A stretch of DNA of 33,855 nt from contig WFMT01000201.1 of assembly GCA_015488975.1 (NCBI GenBank), positions 1 to 33,855 on the forward strand, in the 5' to 3' direction. Below the pieces are notes generated by a model that ran no database searches, was not told the origin of the DNA, and saw nothing but the letters and a program-made list of their open reading frames with translations. This stretch comes from Campylobacteraceae bacterium. Its GTDB lineage: Bacteria > Campylobacterota > Campylobacteria > Campylobacterales > JALSKU01. Positions 1-7,409 of the stretch are shown one piece after another. Within the stretch, counting starts at the first letter, position 1. The number at the start of each line of letters is the position of its first letter. A program made the translations under genes and the position numbers.

Positions 1-540
1 ATAAGAAAAAGTTTGGCTCATAGAACTATATTTAATATTTTAGGACCATTAACCAATCCAGCCGGTGCAAAAAAATATCTTATAGGTGTTTTTAGTGATA
101 AGTTTTTAAACAGGATAATAGTCGGACTTAGTATGCTTGATACAAAAACAGCCATAGCAGTAAGCAGCCGTGATGGACTTGATGAGATAAGTATATCTGA
201 TATCACTTATGCAACTATCCTAAAAGACAGAAGAACCAATGATTTTATCATAGATCCTCAGGAATTTGGCTTTAAATTATATCCCAAAGATGCTATAAGA
301 GGTGCAGATGCAAAAGAAAATGCAAAAATCACCAGAGCTATTTTAAGTGGTGAAGAAGAGGGGGCAAAAAAAGATATAGTGCTTTTAAATGCTGGAGTTG
401 CACTGTTTGTTGATGGGAGTGCAAGAGATATCAAAGAGGGCATAGAGATGGCAAAAGAAGCCATACAAAGCGGTAAAACGATAAAAAAATTAGAAGAGAT
501 AATCAAAATATCAAATCAGTTAGGTGTTAAAAGTGAGTAA
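1..540 (+). CDS. trpD: Anthranilate phosphoribosyltransferase, 5'-truncated by window edge
   Basis: Transfers phosphoribose from PRPP to anthranilate in tryptophan synthesis; cytoplasmic. The frame is open from base 1, so the N-terminal half lies outside the window and about 179 of the usual 330-345 residues are visible. The visible part starts just before the family motif RTIFNILGPLTNPAG, followed by a GLDEIS motif and the typical C-terminus with LLNAG and the alpha-helical tail. The TTG at 13 is an internal leucine codon, not a start. It is followed without a gap by tsaE, so the two are probably cotranscribed. The trpC gene of the same pathway lies about 5.6 kb away in a different operon, so trp genes are dispersed in this genome. 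The family call is firm. Confidence 0.95.
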   Translation: MRKSLAHRTIFNILGPLTNPAGAKKYLIGVFSDKFLNRIIVGLSMLDTKTAIAVSSRDGLDEISISDITYATILKDRRTNDFIIDPQEFGFKLYPKDAIRGADAKENAKITRAILSGEEEGAKKDIVLLNAGVALFVDGSARDIKEGIEMAKEAIQSGKTIKKLEEIIKISNQLGVKSE

Positions 541-946
541 TATCGAATGTGGATTTAATGAAATCGCTGTCATCATAGATAGACTTAAAAAGATTGTAGC
601 AGGTAAAGATATCATTGTTTTGCTTCAAGGAGATTTAGCAAGTGGAAAGACTACTTTGGTAAAAGCTTATGTTGAGTCACTTGGGATAAAAGATAGTGTT
701 ACTAGTCCTACATTTTCACTCCAAAGTCGTTATGGTGATAAGGTTTATCATTATGATGTTTATAATATTACTTTAGATGAATTTGTTTCTATGGGTTTAC
801 TCGAAGAGCTTGAAAAAAAAGGTATTCATTTTGTAGAGTGGGGTGGAGAAGACTTTGAAAAATTGTTAAATGATGTAGGCATGGATAATATAAAAGTTAA
901 GATTGCCATAAAAGATGATAAAAGAGAGTATGAGATAGATGCATAA
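533..946 (+). CDS. tsaE: tRNA threonylcarbamoyladenosine biosynthesis ATPase TsaE
   Basis: P-loop ATPase that works with TsaB, TsaD and TsaC to make t6A37 on ANN-decoding tRNAs in the cytoplasm. A Walker A motif GDLASGKTTL is followed by the family motifs TSPTFSL, HYDVYN and FVEWGG. Length is about 137 residues, normal for the family. The longest frame starts at GTG 524, but GTG 533 is preferred because TTAGG at 520-524 gives a Shine-Dalgarno 8 bases upstream; it overlaps the trpD stop by 8 bases. Its end overlaps the lptB start by 8 bases, so coupling is likely. The tsaE-lptB-rpoN order is, from memory, typical of Campylobacter and Helicobacter. Confidence 0.93.
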   Translation: MSNIECGFNEIAVIIDRLKKIVAGKDIIVLLQGDLASGKTTLVKAYVESLGIKDSVTSPTFSLQSRYGDKVYHYDVYNITLDEFVSMGLLEELEKKGIHFVEWGGEDFEKLLNDVGMDNIKVKIAIKDDKREYEIDA

Positions 947-1661
947 GTTAAAAGTTGAAAAATTAGAAAAGATTATTAAAAAAACAAAAATTATAAACAA
1001 TATTTCACTTGAAGTGAAAAGCGGTGAAGTAGTCGGGCTTTTGGGTCCAAACGGTGCCGGAAAAACGACAACATTTTATATAATATGTGGTCTTATAGAA
1101 GCAACAAGCGGTAAAATATATCTTGATAATCAAGATATATCAAATCTTCCTTTGCATAAAAGATCAAAACTTGGCATCGGTTATCTTCCTCAAGAATCTA
1201 GCATATTTAAAGATTTGAGTGTTGAAGAAAATATTATGCTTGCTTGTGAAGTAGTATATAAAAGTAAAGAAGAGGTAAAAAAAAGATCTGAAGAGTTGCT
1301 TGAACTTTTAAATATAGAACCTATAAGAAGAAGAAAAGCACAAAATTTAAGTGGAGGCGAGAGAAGAAGATGTGAAATAGCAAGAGCGCTTTCACTTAGA
1401 CCAAAATTTTTACTTTTAGACGAACCATTTGCAGGAGTTGACCCTATAGCAGTGGCAGATATTCAAGATATCATAGCAGAGTTGGCAAAATTAAAAATAG
1501 GTATTTTGATAACTGATCATAATGTTAGAGAAACTCTTTCTATCTGCGATAAAGCTTATGTTATCAAGGATGGCTCATTACTGGCCTCGGGAAATGCTCA
1601 AGAGATTTTTGATAATAAGTTGGTAAAGACATACTATTTGGGAAGTAATTTTAAATTGTAA
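939..1661 (+). CDS. lptB: LPS export ABC transporter ATP-binding protein LptB
   Basis: Cytoplasmic ATPase of the LptB2FGC complex that extracts lipopolysaccharide from the inner membrane. Its 240 residues carry a Walker A motif GPNGAGKTTT, a Q-loop (YLPQESSIF), the signature LSGGERRR, a Walker B FLLLDEPFAGVDP and the switch histidine in TDHNVRET. The C-terminus YYLGSNFKL matches the LptB ending. LptA and LptC are not beside it, unlike in gamma-proteobacteria; here the neighbours are tsaE and rpoN. It starts at ATG 939 inside the tsaE end. The protein ends normally, so the following gap before rpoN is not a broken extension of lptB. Confidence 0.95.
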   Translation: MHKLKVEKLEKIIKKTKIINNISLEVKSGEVVGLLGPNGAGKTTTFYIICGLIEATSGKIYLDNQDISNLPLHKRSKLGIGYLPQESSIFKDLSVEENIMLACEVVYKSKEEVKKRSEELLELLNIEPIRRRKAQNLSGGERRRCEIARALSLRPKFLLLDEPFAGVDPIAVADIQDIIAELAKLKIGILITDHNVRETLSICDKAYVIKDGSLLASGNAQEIFDNKLVKTYYLGSNFKL

Positions 1662-1673
1662 AAGGATACACAG

Positions 1674-1775
1674 GTGAAACAATCATGTTTTAAAACAAAC
1701 ACAAATAAGAATGAAAATCATAATTGTTTCTCTCTGCGAGTGCAAAGCTTTAGTGATAGGGATTTGGAGATATAA
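1674..1775 (+). CDS. Candidate 33-residue ORF between lptB and rpoN
   Basis: An open frame from GTG 1674 to TAA 1773-1775 fills nearly the whole lptB-rpoN gap. It has a good Shine-Dalgarno (AAAGGA, 1661-1666) 7 bases before the GTG, and it stops 2 bases before the rpoN ATG. The predicted peptide is polar, with two cysteines, an Asn/Lys-rich middle and an acidic end (SDRDLEI). I do not recognise it. Its first and middle parts overlap an imperfect inverted repeat (1676-1730), so it could be a leader peptide or an accidental frame over a structured leader. No membrane segment is visible. The coding call is tentative. Confidence 0.35.
   Translation: MKQSCFKTNTNKNENHNCFSLRVQSFSDRDLEI
1676..1730 (+). 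repeat. Inverted repeat in the lptB-rpoN gap
   Basis: GAAACAATCATG (1676-1687) pairs with CATAATTGTTTC (1719-1730), 11 of 12 positions, around a 31-base AT-rich loop. In the transcript this could fold into a hairpin upstream of rpoN. No U-run follows, so it does not look like an intrinsic terminator. A role in RNA processing, translation coupling or factor binding is inference only. Confidence 0.45.
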
Positions 1776-1777
1776 AT

Positions 1778-3019
1778 ATGAAGTTAAGGCAGAGCCAAAC
1801 AGGAAGATTGGCATTATCTTCGACATTAAGAAGCTGGCTGCCTATACTACAATCTGATATAGAATCTTTAGACGAAGTTTTAGAGCCTTTTGTTAAAGAA
1901 AACCCTTTTATAGAAGTAAAATCAGGTTTTGAAAGACACAAACAGAGTTTTCATAGTGATAAGGCATACACAAGTGATTTTATCGAAGCTTTAACGATAA
2001 TCGAAAAGTCTTTGTATGAAGTTTTATATGAACAGATAGCTCCACCGATATTTCCAACTCTTAAATCTCAAAATATTGCTCTTAGTATTGTTGAAAATAT
2101 AGATGAAGAGGGTTATTTTAAAGGAGATATTCAAAAGATTGCCTCAAAATACTCATGTGAAGCAGAATATATAGAAAAGATAAGGCAAAGATTTGCATTT
2201 TTGGAGCCTATAGGTGTAGGTTCAAAGGATATTAAAGAGAATTTTTTATTTCAACTTTATGATATGGATATAGATAATGAATTACATGATACAGTAAAAA
2301 AACTTATATATAATTTTGAAGATATACAAAGTTATAGTGATGAGATAAATTTTGAAGATGCTATGAAGATTATAAGAAAATTTACAAATCCCCCCGCATT
2401 GGAATATTTTAAAGAATCAAAACAGATAATCCCGGATATTTTTGTATTTGAGAGTGAAAAAGGAATAGAGATAAAAATAAACAGTTCTTATTATCCTGAA
2501 ATTATACTTGATGTCGAAGGGGTAGATAAAAGTGAAGATTATATTAAGCAAAAGATAAAAAGTGCGAAAGATTTAATAGATGCTCTTGAGATGAGAAAAG
2601 CAACTCTTTACAAGATAGGGCTTATGATACTTGAATATCAATATGAGTTTTTTATAGGAGGAGCGATTAAACCTATGAAACTAAAAGATTTAGCAGAAGA
2701 ATTGCAAAGAAACCCGTCTACTATTTCAAGAGCTATCGCTAATAAGTATCTTTCTTGCAGCAGAGGCGTGATACCTCTTAAAGATTTTTTTAGTACGGCC
2801 ATAGAAGCAGGAACTTCTAGTGCTTCCATAAAAGAGTTTGTTTCTTGGGTTGTAAAATATGAAGATAGAAAAAAACCTATAAGCGATAATAAAATACTTA
2901 AAAAAATTGAAGAAAAATTTGGTATAAAAATCGTTAGAAGAACTATAACAAAATACAGAAAACAATTAGGCATCGCCGGCTCAAGTGAACGAAAAAAACT
3001 TTATCTTTTGATGGGCTAA
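1778..3019 (+). CDS. rpoN: RNA polymerase sigma-54 factor RpoN
   Basis: Sigma-54 directs RNA polymerase to -24/-12 promoters, mainly flagellar genes in Campylobacterota, and needs AAA+ activators. Domains in order: a Gln/Leu-rich region I (about 1-50, with STLRSWLPILQSDIESLDEVL), a core-binding domain (about 70-250), a helix-turn-helix with LAEELQRNPSTISRAIANKYL (about 305-325) and the RpoN box RRTITKYRK (387-395). At 413 residues it is shorter than the E. coli protein (477), as usual in this phylum, mostly because region II is short. ATG 1778 is preceded by GGAG at 1766-1769. It ends convergently with kdsB, overlapping 4 bases. No sigma-54 promoter was recognised in the window. Confidence 0.96.
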   Translation: MKLRQSQTGRLALSSTLRSWLPILQSDIESLDEVLEPFVKENPFIEVKSGFERHKQSFHSDKAYTSDFIEALTIIEKSLYEVLYEQIAPPIFPTLKSQNIALSIVENIDEEGYFKGDIQKIASKYSCEAEYIEKIRQRFAFLEPIGVGSKDIKENFLFQLYDMDIDNELHDTVKKLIYNFEDIQSYSDEINFEDAMKIIRKFTNPPALEYFKESKQIIPDIFVFESEKGIEIKINSSYYPEIILDVEGVDKSEDYIKQKIKSAKDLIDALEMRKATLYKIGLMILEYQYEFFIGGAIKPMKLKDLAEELQRNPSTISRAIANKYLSCSRGVIPLKDFFSTAIEAGTSSASIKEFVSWVVKYEDRKKPISDNKILKKIEEKFGIKIVRRTITKYRKQLGIAGSSERKKLYLLMG

Positions 3020-3732
3020 GAAAATTTTTTAAGTGCTTTTGCCAAATCTTCTTTGGTATCGATCCCAAAACTTTCACTTTGAACTTCTATCATGGCTATC
3101 TTTTTATCAAAATATATTGCCCTTAATTGTTCTAATTTTTCAATATCCTCTATGGGTGCTGAGGGTAAAGAACAAAACTCTTGCAAGCTTTTTTTTGTAA
3201 AACCATAAACACCTAAATGTCCATAATATTTAAAGTGCTCTTCTCTGTCATAAGGTATTTTACTCCTTGAAAAATATATAGCATGGTTTTTAAAATTTGT
3301 TATAACTTTAACTAAATTTGGATCATTTGCCTGATTTTTATCTATAAGTTTATAACAGCTAACCATCATAATATCTTCATTTTTTTCAGTTGAAAGGGTT
3401 ACTCTGTCTATAATATTTTTAATAATACCAGATTCTATGAAAGGCTCATCCGCTTGAACATTAACTATGACTTCATTGTCATCAAGTTTTAACTTAAAAG
3501 CTGCTTCATTTACTCTATCGGTCCCACTTTTATGTGATTTACTTGTCATAACAGCATCAAATCCATACGCTTTGGCAATATCTACTACTTTACTTGAATC
3601 AGTAGCTATGACTACTTTGTCTATATTTTTTACTCTGTTTGCAGTGGCTATCACCATAGGACAGCCATTTATATCTGCCAAAATCTTTTTTGGAAATCTA
3701 TTTGATTGAAGTCTAGCAGGGATAATAATCAT
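3016..3732 (-). CDS. kdsB: 3-deoxy-manno-octulosonate cytidylyltransferase (CMP-Kdo synthetase)
   Basis: Activates Kdo with CTP for lipid A inner-core assembly; cytoplasmic. The 238 residues start with the nucleotide-binding motif IIIPARLQSNRFPKK, then VVIATDSSKV, SGTDRVNEAA and VNVQADEPF (metal/substrate site), and end with a conserved GIDTKEDLAKA block. Length is typical for KdsB. The gene is monocistronic as far as can be seen: it runs against rpoN at its 3' end and is divergent from the methyltransferase gene, with its own strong-looking promoter at 3765-3779. Acylneuraminate cytidylyltransferases share the N-terminal motif, but the whole pattern fits KdsB. Confidence 0.95.
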   Translation of the reverse strand: MIIIPARLQSNRFPKKILADINGCPMVIATANRVKNIDKVVIATDSSKVVDIAKAYGFDAVMTSKSHKSGTDRVNEAAFKLKLDDNEVIVNVQADEPFIESGIIKNIIDRVTLSTEKNEDIMMVSCYKLIDKNQANDPNLVKVITNFKNHAIYFSRSKIPYDREEHFKYYGHLGVYGFTKKSLQEFCSLPSAPIEDIEKLEQLRAIYFDKKIAMIEVQSESFGIDTKEDLAKALKKFS

Positions 3733-3744
3733 GTTTTAAATACC

Positions 3745-3757
3745 TTTTTGATAAAAT
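3745..3757 (+). promoter_or_regulatory. Predicted promoter for the 3789-7727 operon
   Basis: TTTTTGATAAAAT gives a TAAAAT -10 (3752-3757) preceded by a T-run, 32 bases before the TTG start at 3789. It lies back to back with the kdsB promoter. Confidence 0.45.
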
Positions 3758-3764
3758 ACGAGAT

Positions 3765-3779
3765 ATTATAACTAAAAAA
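3765..3779 (-). promoter_or_regulatory. Predicted sigma-70 promoter for kdsB
   Basis: On the minus strand the sequence reads TTTTTTAGTTATAAT, a perfect TATAAT -10 preceded by a T-run and TAG. This is the form described for Campylobacter and Helicobacter housekeeping promoters, which lack a strong -35. It lies 33 bases upstream of the kdsB ATG. Confidence 0.6.
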
Positions 3780-3788
3780 GGTTTATAC

Positions 3789-4502
3789 TTGTTTATTTAT
3801 CAAGAAAAAGGTGGATATTGTTATAACAGTGACACTCTTTTTTTATATGATTTTATTTCTAAAAAAGATATCAGAGGACATGTACTTGATGTTGGCTGTG
3901 GATGTGGGATACTAGGACTTTTGGTAAAAGAAAATTTTGATATTAGCTTAAGTGGGATTGATATACAAAAAAATAATATAATAATTTCAAAAGTAAATGC
4001 AAAAAATAATAATTTAAAATCAAAGTTCATACACGATAATTTTTTGGAATATGAATTTAATGAAAAGTTTGATTATATTGTTTCTAATCCGCCATTTTAC
4101 AGAGGGACAAGTAAACAGAGTACAAACTTGTCAAAAAAAATAAGCAGATTTAATTCAAATTTACCTGTTGAGGATTTTATACAAAAAAGTAATTCTCTTT
4201 TAAAACCAAGAGGAGAGTTGATATTTTGTTATGATGTGGGGCATTTTCAAGATATAGCTTATTTACTTAAAAAATATAAATTAAATTTAGAAGAAATTCG
4301 TTTTATTCATCCAAAATTAGATAAAAATGCAACTATAGTTTTAATAAGATCCAAAAAAAGTTCAAAAAGTATGGTAAAATGTTTACCGCCATTAGTTACT
4401 CATAAAAATAATATTTTTAGTAAAGAAGTCACTGATATATATAAGAAAATAAATTTAAAAAGTTTAAAATGCGAAATGGAGATTGGAGAAAAGTTTGAAT
4501 GA
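3789..4502 (+). CDS. tRNA1(Val) (adenine-N6)-methyltransferase-like protein (TrmN6/YfiC family)
   Basis: SAM-dependent methyltransferase predicted to act on adenine N6 in a nucleic acid, with tRNA1(Val) A37 as the family's best-known target. The SAM motif is VLDVGCGCGILGLL (about 34-47), followed by an acidic GIDIQ motif II and the catalytic motif IV DYIVSNPPFY (about 96-105), typical of amino-methyltransferases and of this family. Length 237 matches. The start is TTG 3789, supported by AAAAAAGG ending 7 bases upstream; no earlier ATG is in frame. It is the first gene of a six-gene operon and overlaps the next gene by 8 bases. The exact substrate is inferred from the family. Confidence 0.82.
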   Translation: MFIYQEKGGYCYNSDTLFLYDFISKKDIRGHVLDVGCGCGILGLLVKENFDISLSGIDIQKNNIIISKVNAKNNNLKSKFIHDNFLEYEFNEKFDYIVSNPPFYRGTSKQSTNLSKKISRFNSNLPVEDFIQKSNSLLKPRGELIFCYDVGHFQDIAYLLKKYKLNLEEIRFIHPKLDKNATIVLIRSKKSSKSMVKCLPPLVTHKNNIFSKEVTDIYKKINLKSLKCEMEIGEKFE

Positions 4503-4872
4503 TGATATTATAAGAGTTGACGGATTTAAATATGGATTTAAACCTTCGGCTTGCGAAGAGTGTGCGGGTAAATGCTGTACCGGAGAGAGTGGATATATTT
4601 GGGTAAATAATAGTGAAATTAAAAAAATAGCTGAATTTTTAAAATTAGATGAAGAGATATTTAAAAAAAATTGTTTAAATAAGATAAAATATAAGTTTAC
4701 AATAAAAGAAGTTTTAATAAATGGAGAGTTTGAATGTCTGTTTTTTGACAATATTGGCAAAAAATGTCAAATATATGAAGTGAGACCGAATCAATGCAAA
4801 ACTTTTCCGTTTTGGGATTATTTTAAAACAAATGAAAAAGAGGTGAGAAACGAGTGTATAGGTATAGTATAA
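4495..4872 (+). CDS. YkgJ-type cysteine-cluster (zinc/iron-chelating domain) protein
   Basis: A small soluble protein of about 125 residues with the cysteine pattern of the YkgJ/CxxCxxCC family: SACEECAGKCC near the N-terminus, then ECLFF, KKCQIYEVRPNQCKTFPFW and a final Cys near the end. The family is thought to bind a metal, but the function is unknown. The frame can start at TTG 4483, but TTG 4495 is better placed: GGAG at 4485-4488 sits 6 bases upstream and the start still overlaps the preceding stop. It overlaps the next gene by 19 bases in another frame. The family call is good; no function can be assigned. Confidence 0.8.
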   Translation: MNDDIIRVDGFKYGFKPSACEECAGKCCTGESGYIWVNNSEIKKIAEFLKLDEEIFKKNCLNKIKYKFTIKEVLINGEFECLFFDNIGKKCQIYEVRPNQCKTFPFWDYFKTNEKEVRNECIGIV

Positions 4873-6128
4873 TAATAGCTTCATTGTTTATTTTCTTGTT
4901 TACGGGGTGTTCTGTAAAAAATTTACAGATTAATAAAAGTATTGTAAAATCATATAAATATGAGAATAAATATCTGCTTTTTGCACTTATGTATGAGCAA
5001 GACGGTGACTATAATGATGCAAGAGTATATTTTTTAAAATTATATAAACATACAAAAAAAATTGATTATCTTAAAAAATTAATTAATGTAACCATAAGAG
5101 CCAAAGAGTATAAAAAATTAAAAGAATATCTTAGCATGGGTTTGGATGATTATCCTGAAAATGAAATGCTTAAAAGAACATATATAAAATATTTACTTTT
5201 TAAAAAAGATTATAAAAAAGCTAAAAGATTAACATTTGATTTGGTAAAATCAGATAAAGATGTGAAAAATTATGAGTTTGCCGGATTGGTATTTTTATCA
5301 TTTAAAGAGTATAAGTTTGCATTAAAATATTTTGAAAGAGCTTATGGCATAGGCTATAATGAAAAGATATTGAGCAATATTGCCAATATATTATATTTAT
5401 ATTTAAATAAAAAAGATGAAGCGATAGCTTATCTTGAAACTCATATCAGAATGAGAGGCTGCTCAAAAAATATATGCTATCAATTGTTGAACTTTTATGC
5501 AAAAGAGAAAGATGTAAATGGTTTGATTTCTGTTTATAAGAGATTGTATTTTCATACCAAAGATAAAAAGTTTGCCAAGAAAGTGGTAGAGCTTCTTATG
5601 TATCAAGGTGAAAGAAAGACAGCTATAAGATTTTTAAAGAAAAGTGACTATGATGACAGGTTACTTATTGATATTTATGTTTCTATGAAAGATTTTAAAA
5701 ATGCTTATAAGACTGCAAAATTATTGTATAAAAAAGACCCTAACCCATCATTTTTGGGAAAGATGGCTATTTTTCAGTATGAAGGCGCCAAGGTGAGGGA
5801 TAAAAAGCTTCTTATGTCTGTATCTAAAAAGTTTGAAAAAGCAATTCATGCTACAAAAGACCCACTTTATTTAAATTATTACGGTTATCTTTTGATTGAT
5901 TATAACTTAAATATAAAAAAAGGTATAAAACTTGTAAAAGAGGCTTTGAAAGAAGAGCCAGATTCGCCTTATTATCTTGATTCTTTGGCTTGGGGATATT
6001 ATAAATTGGGACTTTGTAAAAAGGCAAAAAAAATAATGTCAAAAGTTTTACAAATGACTGGGGATAGTGAAGTTAAAAAGCATGACAATGCTATAAACGA
6101 ATGTATTAAAAAGAAAGAAGATAAATGA
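4854..6128 (+). CDS. Outer-membrane-type TPR lipoprotein
   Basis: A 424-residue protein with an N-terminal lipoprotein signal: short positive start, hydrophobic run IIIASLFIFLF, then the lipobox FTGC with Cys19 as the likely lipidated residue. The rest is rich in helical repeats with TPR-like spacing of Tyr, Ala and Leu (for example YDVYPENEMLK-like and EPDSPYYLDSLAWGYYKLG at about 365-385). TPR lipoproteins usually act as scaffolds for envelope complexes; this one has no clear named counterpart. The GTG start at 4854 is set by AGGTGAG (4841-4847), 6 bases upstream. Its TGA overlaps the trpC ATG (ATGA). Lys-rich and AT-rich even for this window. Confidence 0.82.
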   Translation: MYRYSIIIASLFIFLFTGCSVKNLQINKSIVKSYKYENKYLLFALMYEQDGDYNDARVYFLKLYKHTKKIDYLKKLINVTIRAKEYKKLKEYLSMGLDDYPENEMLKRTYIKYLLFKKDYKKAKRLTFDLVKSDKDVKNYEFAGLVFLSFKEYKFALKYFERAYGIGYNEKILSNIANILYLYLNKKDEAIAYLETHIRMRGCSKNICYQLLNFYAKEKDVNGLISVYKRLYFHTKDKKFAKKVVELLMYQGERKTAIRFLKKSDYDDRLLIDIYVSMKDFKNAYKTAKLLYKKDPNPSFLGKMAIFQYEGAKVRDKKLLMSVSKKFEKAIHATKDPLYLNYYGYLLIDYNLNIKKGIKLVKEALKEEPDSPYYLDSLAWGYYKLGLCKKAKKIMSKVLQMTGDSEVKKHDNAINECIKKKEDK

Positions 6129-6913
6129 TACTTGATGAGATAATAATAAAAACCAAAGAAGAATTGGAAAAAAAGAAAAAAGAGTTTTCTCTTGATTGGC
6201 TTGGAAGAAGCCTTGCATACAATCCTTATGTTCCAAGGGATATCAAAAAATACCTTACTTCTACAAAAGAAGATCCTTATAGGATTATTGCTGAAGTTAA
6301 AAAAGCAAGTCCAAGCAAAGGCATAATAAAAGAAGATTTTGATCCTTTAAAAATTGCTCAAGAGTATGAGAAAGCCGGTGCAAATGCTATATCGGTTCTA
6401 ACAGAACCTTTCTTTTTTCAAGGAGATTTGGAGTATCTAACAGGCATAAGAAGATACACAGGAACTCCACTTCTTAGAAAAGATTTTATTATAGATAAAT
6501 ATCAACTTGTCGAGGCTTTGGTTTATGGTGCTGATTTTGTTCTTTTGATAGCAAAGGCTCTGAGTAAAAAAGATTTAAAAGAGTTGCTAAATTATACAAG
6601 GCATCTTGGAATGGAAGCATTGGTTGAAATCCATGATAAAGAAGACTTAAAAAAAGCCATATATTCAGGAGCTGATATTATAGGTATAAATCATAGGAAT
6701 CTTGAGACTTTTAAGATGGACATGGAATTGTGTGATAAACTTATACCTCTTATTCCAAATGGAAAAATAATCGTTGCAGAGAGTGGGATAAGTGATAAAA
6801 ATGTTATAAAAAGACTTCATGGCAAAGGGGTGGATGCTTTTTTAATAGGAGAATATTTTATGAGACAAGAGAATATAGCAAAAAGTTTGCAAGATTTTAA
6901 AAGAGTTGATTGA
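6125..6913 (+). CDS. trpC: Indole-3-glycerol phosphate synthase
   Basis: Closes the ring of CdRP to indole-3-glycerol phosphate in tryptophan synthesis. A 262-residue TIM barrel showing IIAEVKKASPSKG (catalytic Lys), the AGANAISVLTEPFFFQG loop, LLRKDFIID, the VLLIAK strand, IGINHRNLETF, IVAESGI and a phosphate-binding end (FLIGEYFM). Length and motifs fit a stand-alone TrpC not fused to TrpF. It is embedded between a TPR lipoprotein and a HIT protein, overlapping both neighbours by 1-4 bases, and is far from trpD. Translational coupling through ATGA is likely. Confidence 0.96.
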   Translation: MILDEIIIKTKEELEKKKKEFSLDWLGRSLAYNPYVPRDIKKYLTSTKEDPYRIIAEVKKASPSKGIIKEDFDPLKIAQEYEKAGANAISVLTEPFFFQGDLEYLTGIRRYTGTPLLRKDFIIDKYQLVEALVYGADFVLLIAKALSKKDLKELLNYTRHLGMEALVEIHDKEDLKKAIYSGADIIGINHRNLETFKMDMELCDKLIPLIPNGKIIVAESGISDKNVIKRLHGKGVDAFLIGEYFMRQENIAKSLQDFKRVD

Positions 6914-7407
6914 TGCAGTATCTTTATGCACCTTGGAGGAGTGATTATGTTACTCACAAAAAGATAGAGGGTTGTGTCTTTTGCCATATATCTAAAAATT
7001 CAAAGATGGATGATGAGCATTTTGTGTTATACCGCGATGAAGTCTGTTTTATGGTTATGAATAAATACCCTTATAATCCCGGACATTTTATGATAATACC
7101 CCATCTTCACACTGACAATCTTGAAAGTTTGAATGAGGAAGTTTGGATAAAAATGTCAACACTTGCAAAACAATCAGTCAAAATGCTTAAAGAAGGATTT
7201 AATGCTAAAGGGGTTAATATAGGGATGAATTTAGGGGCAAGTGCAGGTGCTGGAATAGCTGAACATGTTCACATGCATATAGTACCAAGGTGGGAGAGAG
7301 ACACCAACTTCATAACTACTATTGGTCATATTAGGGTATATTCTACTGAGTTTATGCAGGTTTATAAAAAGATAAAAGAGTTGTTGCCAAAATATATAAA
7401 GGTTTAA
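6913..7407 (+). CDS. HIT-family nucleotide hydrolase/phosphorylase
   Basis: Histidine-triad protein of about 164 residues. The triad HVHMHIVP (His118, His120, His122 from ATG 6913) is the catalytic signature, and CVFC near residues 21-24 is the zinc-ribbon pair found in Ap4A-phosphorylase-type HIT proteins. Other family blocks present are VMNKYPYNPGHFMIIPHLH and GMNLGASAGAGI. Likely substrates are dinucleoside polyphosphates or nucleotidyl-amidates. ATG 6913 is preferred to TTG 6910: AAGAG at 6901-6905 sits 7 bases upstream, and ATG overlaps the trpC stop by one base. Functional subtype is not certain. Confidence 0.9.
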   Translation: MQYLYAPWRSDYVTHKKIEGCVFCHISKNSKMDDEHFVLYRDEVCFMVMNKYPYNPGHFMIIPHLHTDNLESLNEEVWIKMSTLAKQSVKMLKEGFNAKGVNIGMNLGASAGAGIAEHVHMHIVPRWERDTNFITTIGHIRVYSTEFMQVYKKIKELLPKYIKV

Positions 7408-7409
7408 AA

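Noticed and set aside
1662..1777. Possible frameshifted extension of lptB before rpoN
   Set aside because: LptB ends with its normal YYLGSNFKL tail, so nothing is missing; the downstream frame has its own ribosome-binding site.
2638..2973. Minus-strand open frame of 111 codons within rpoN
   Set aside because: It is antisense to the rpoN helix-turn-helix and RpoN box, which show clear conserved motifs in the other frame.
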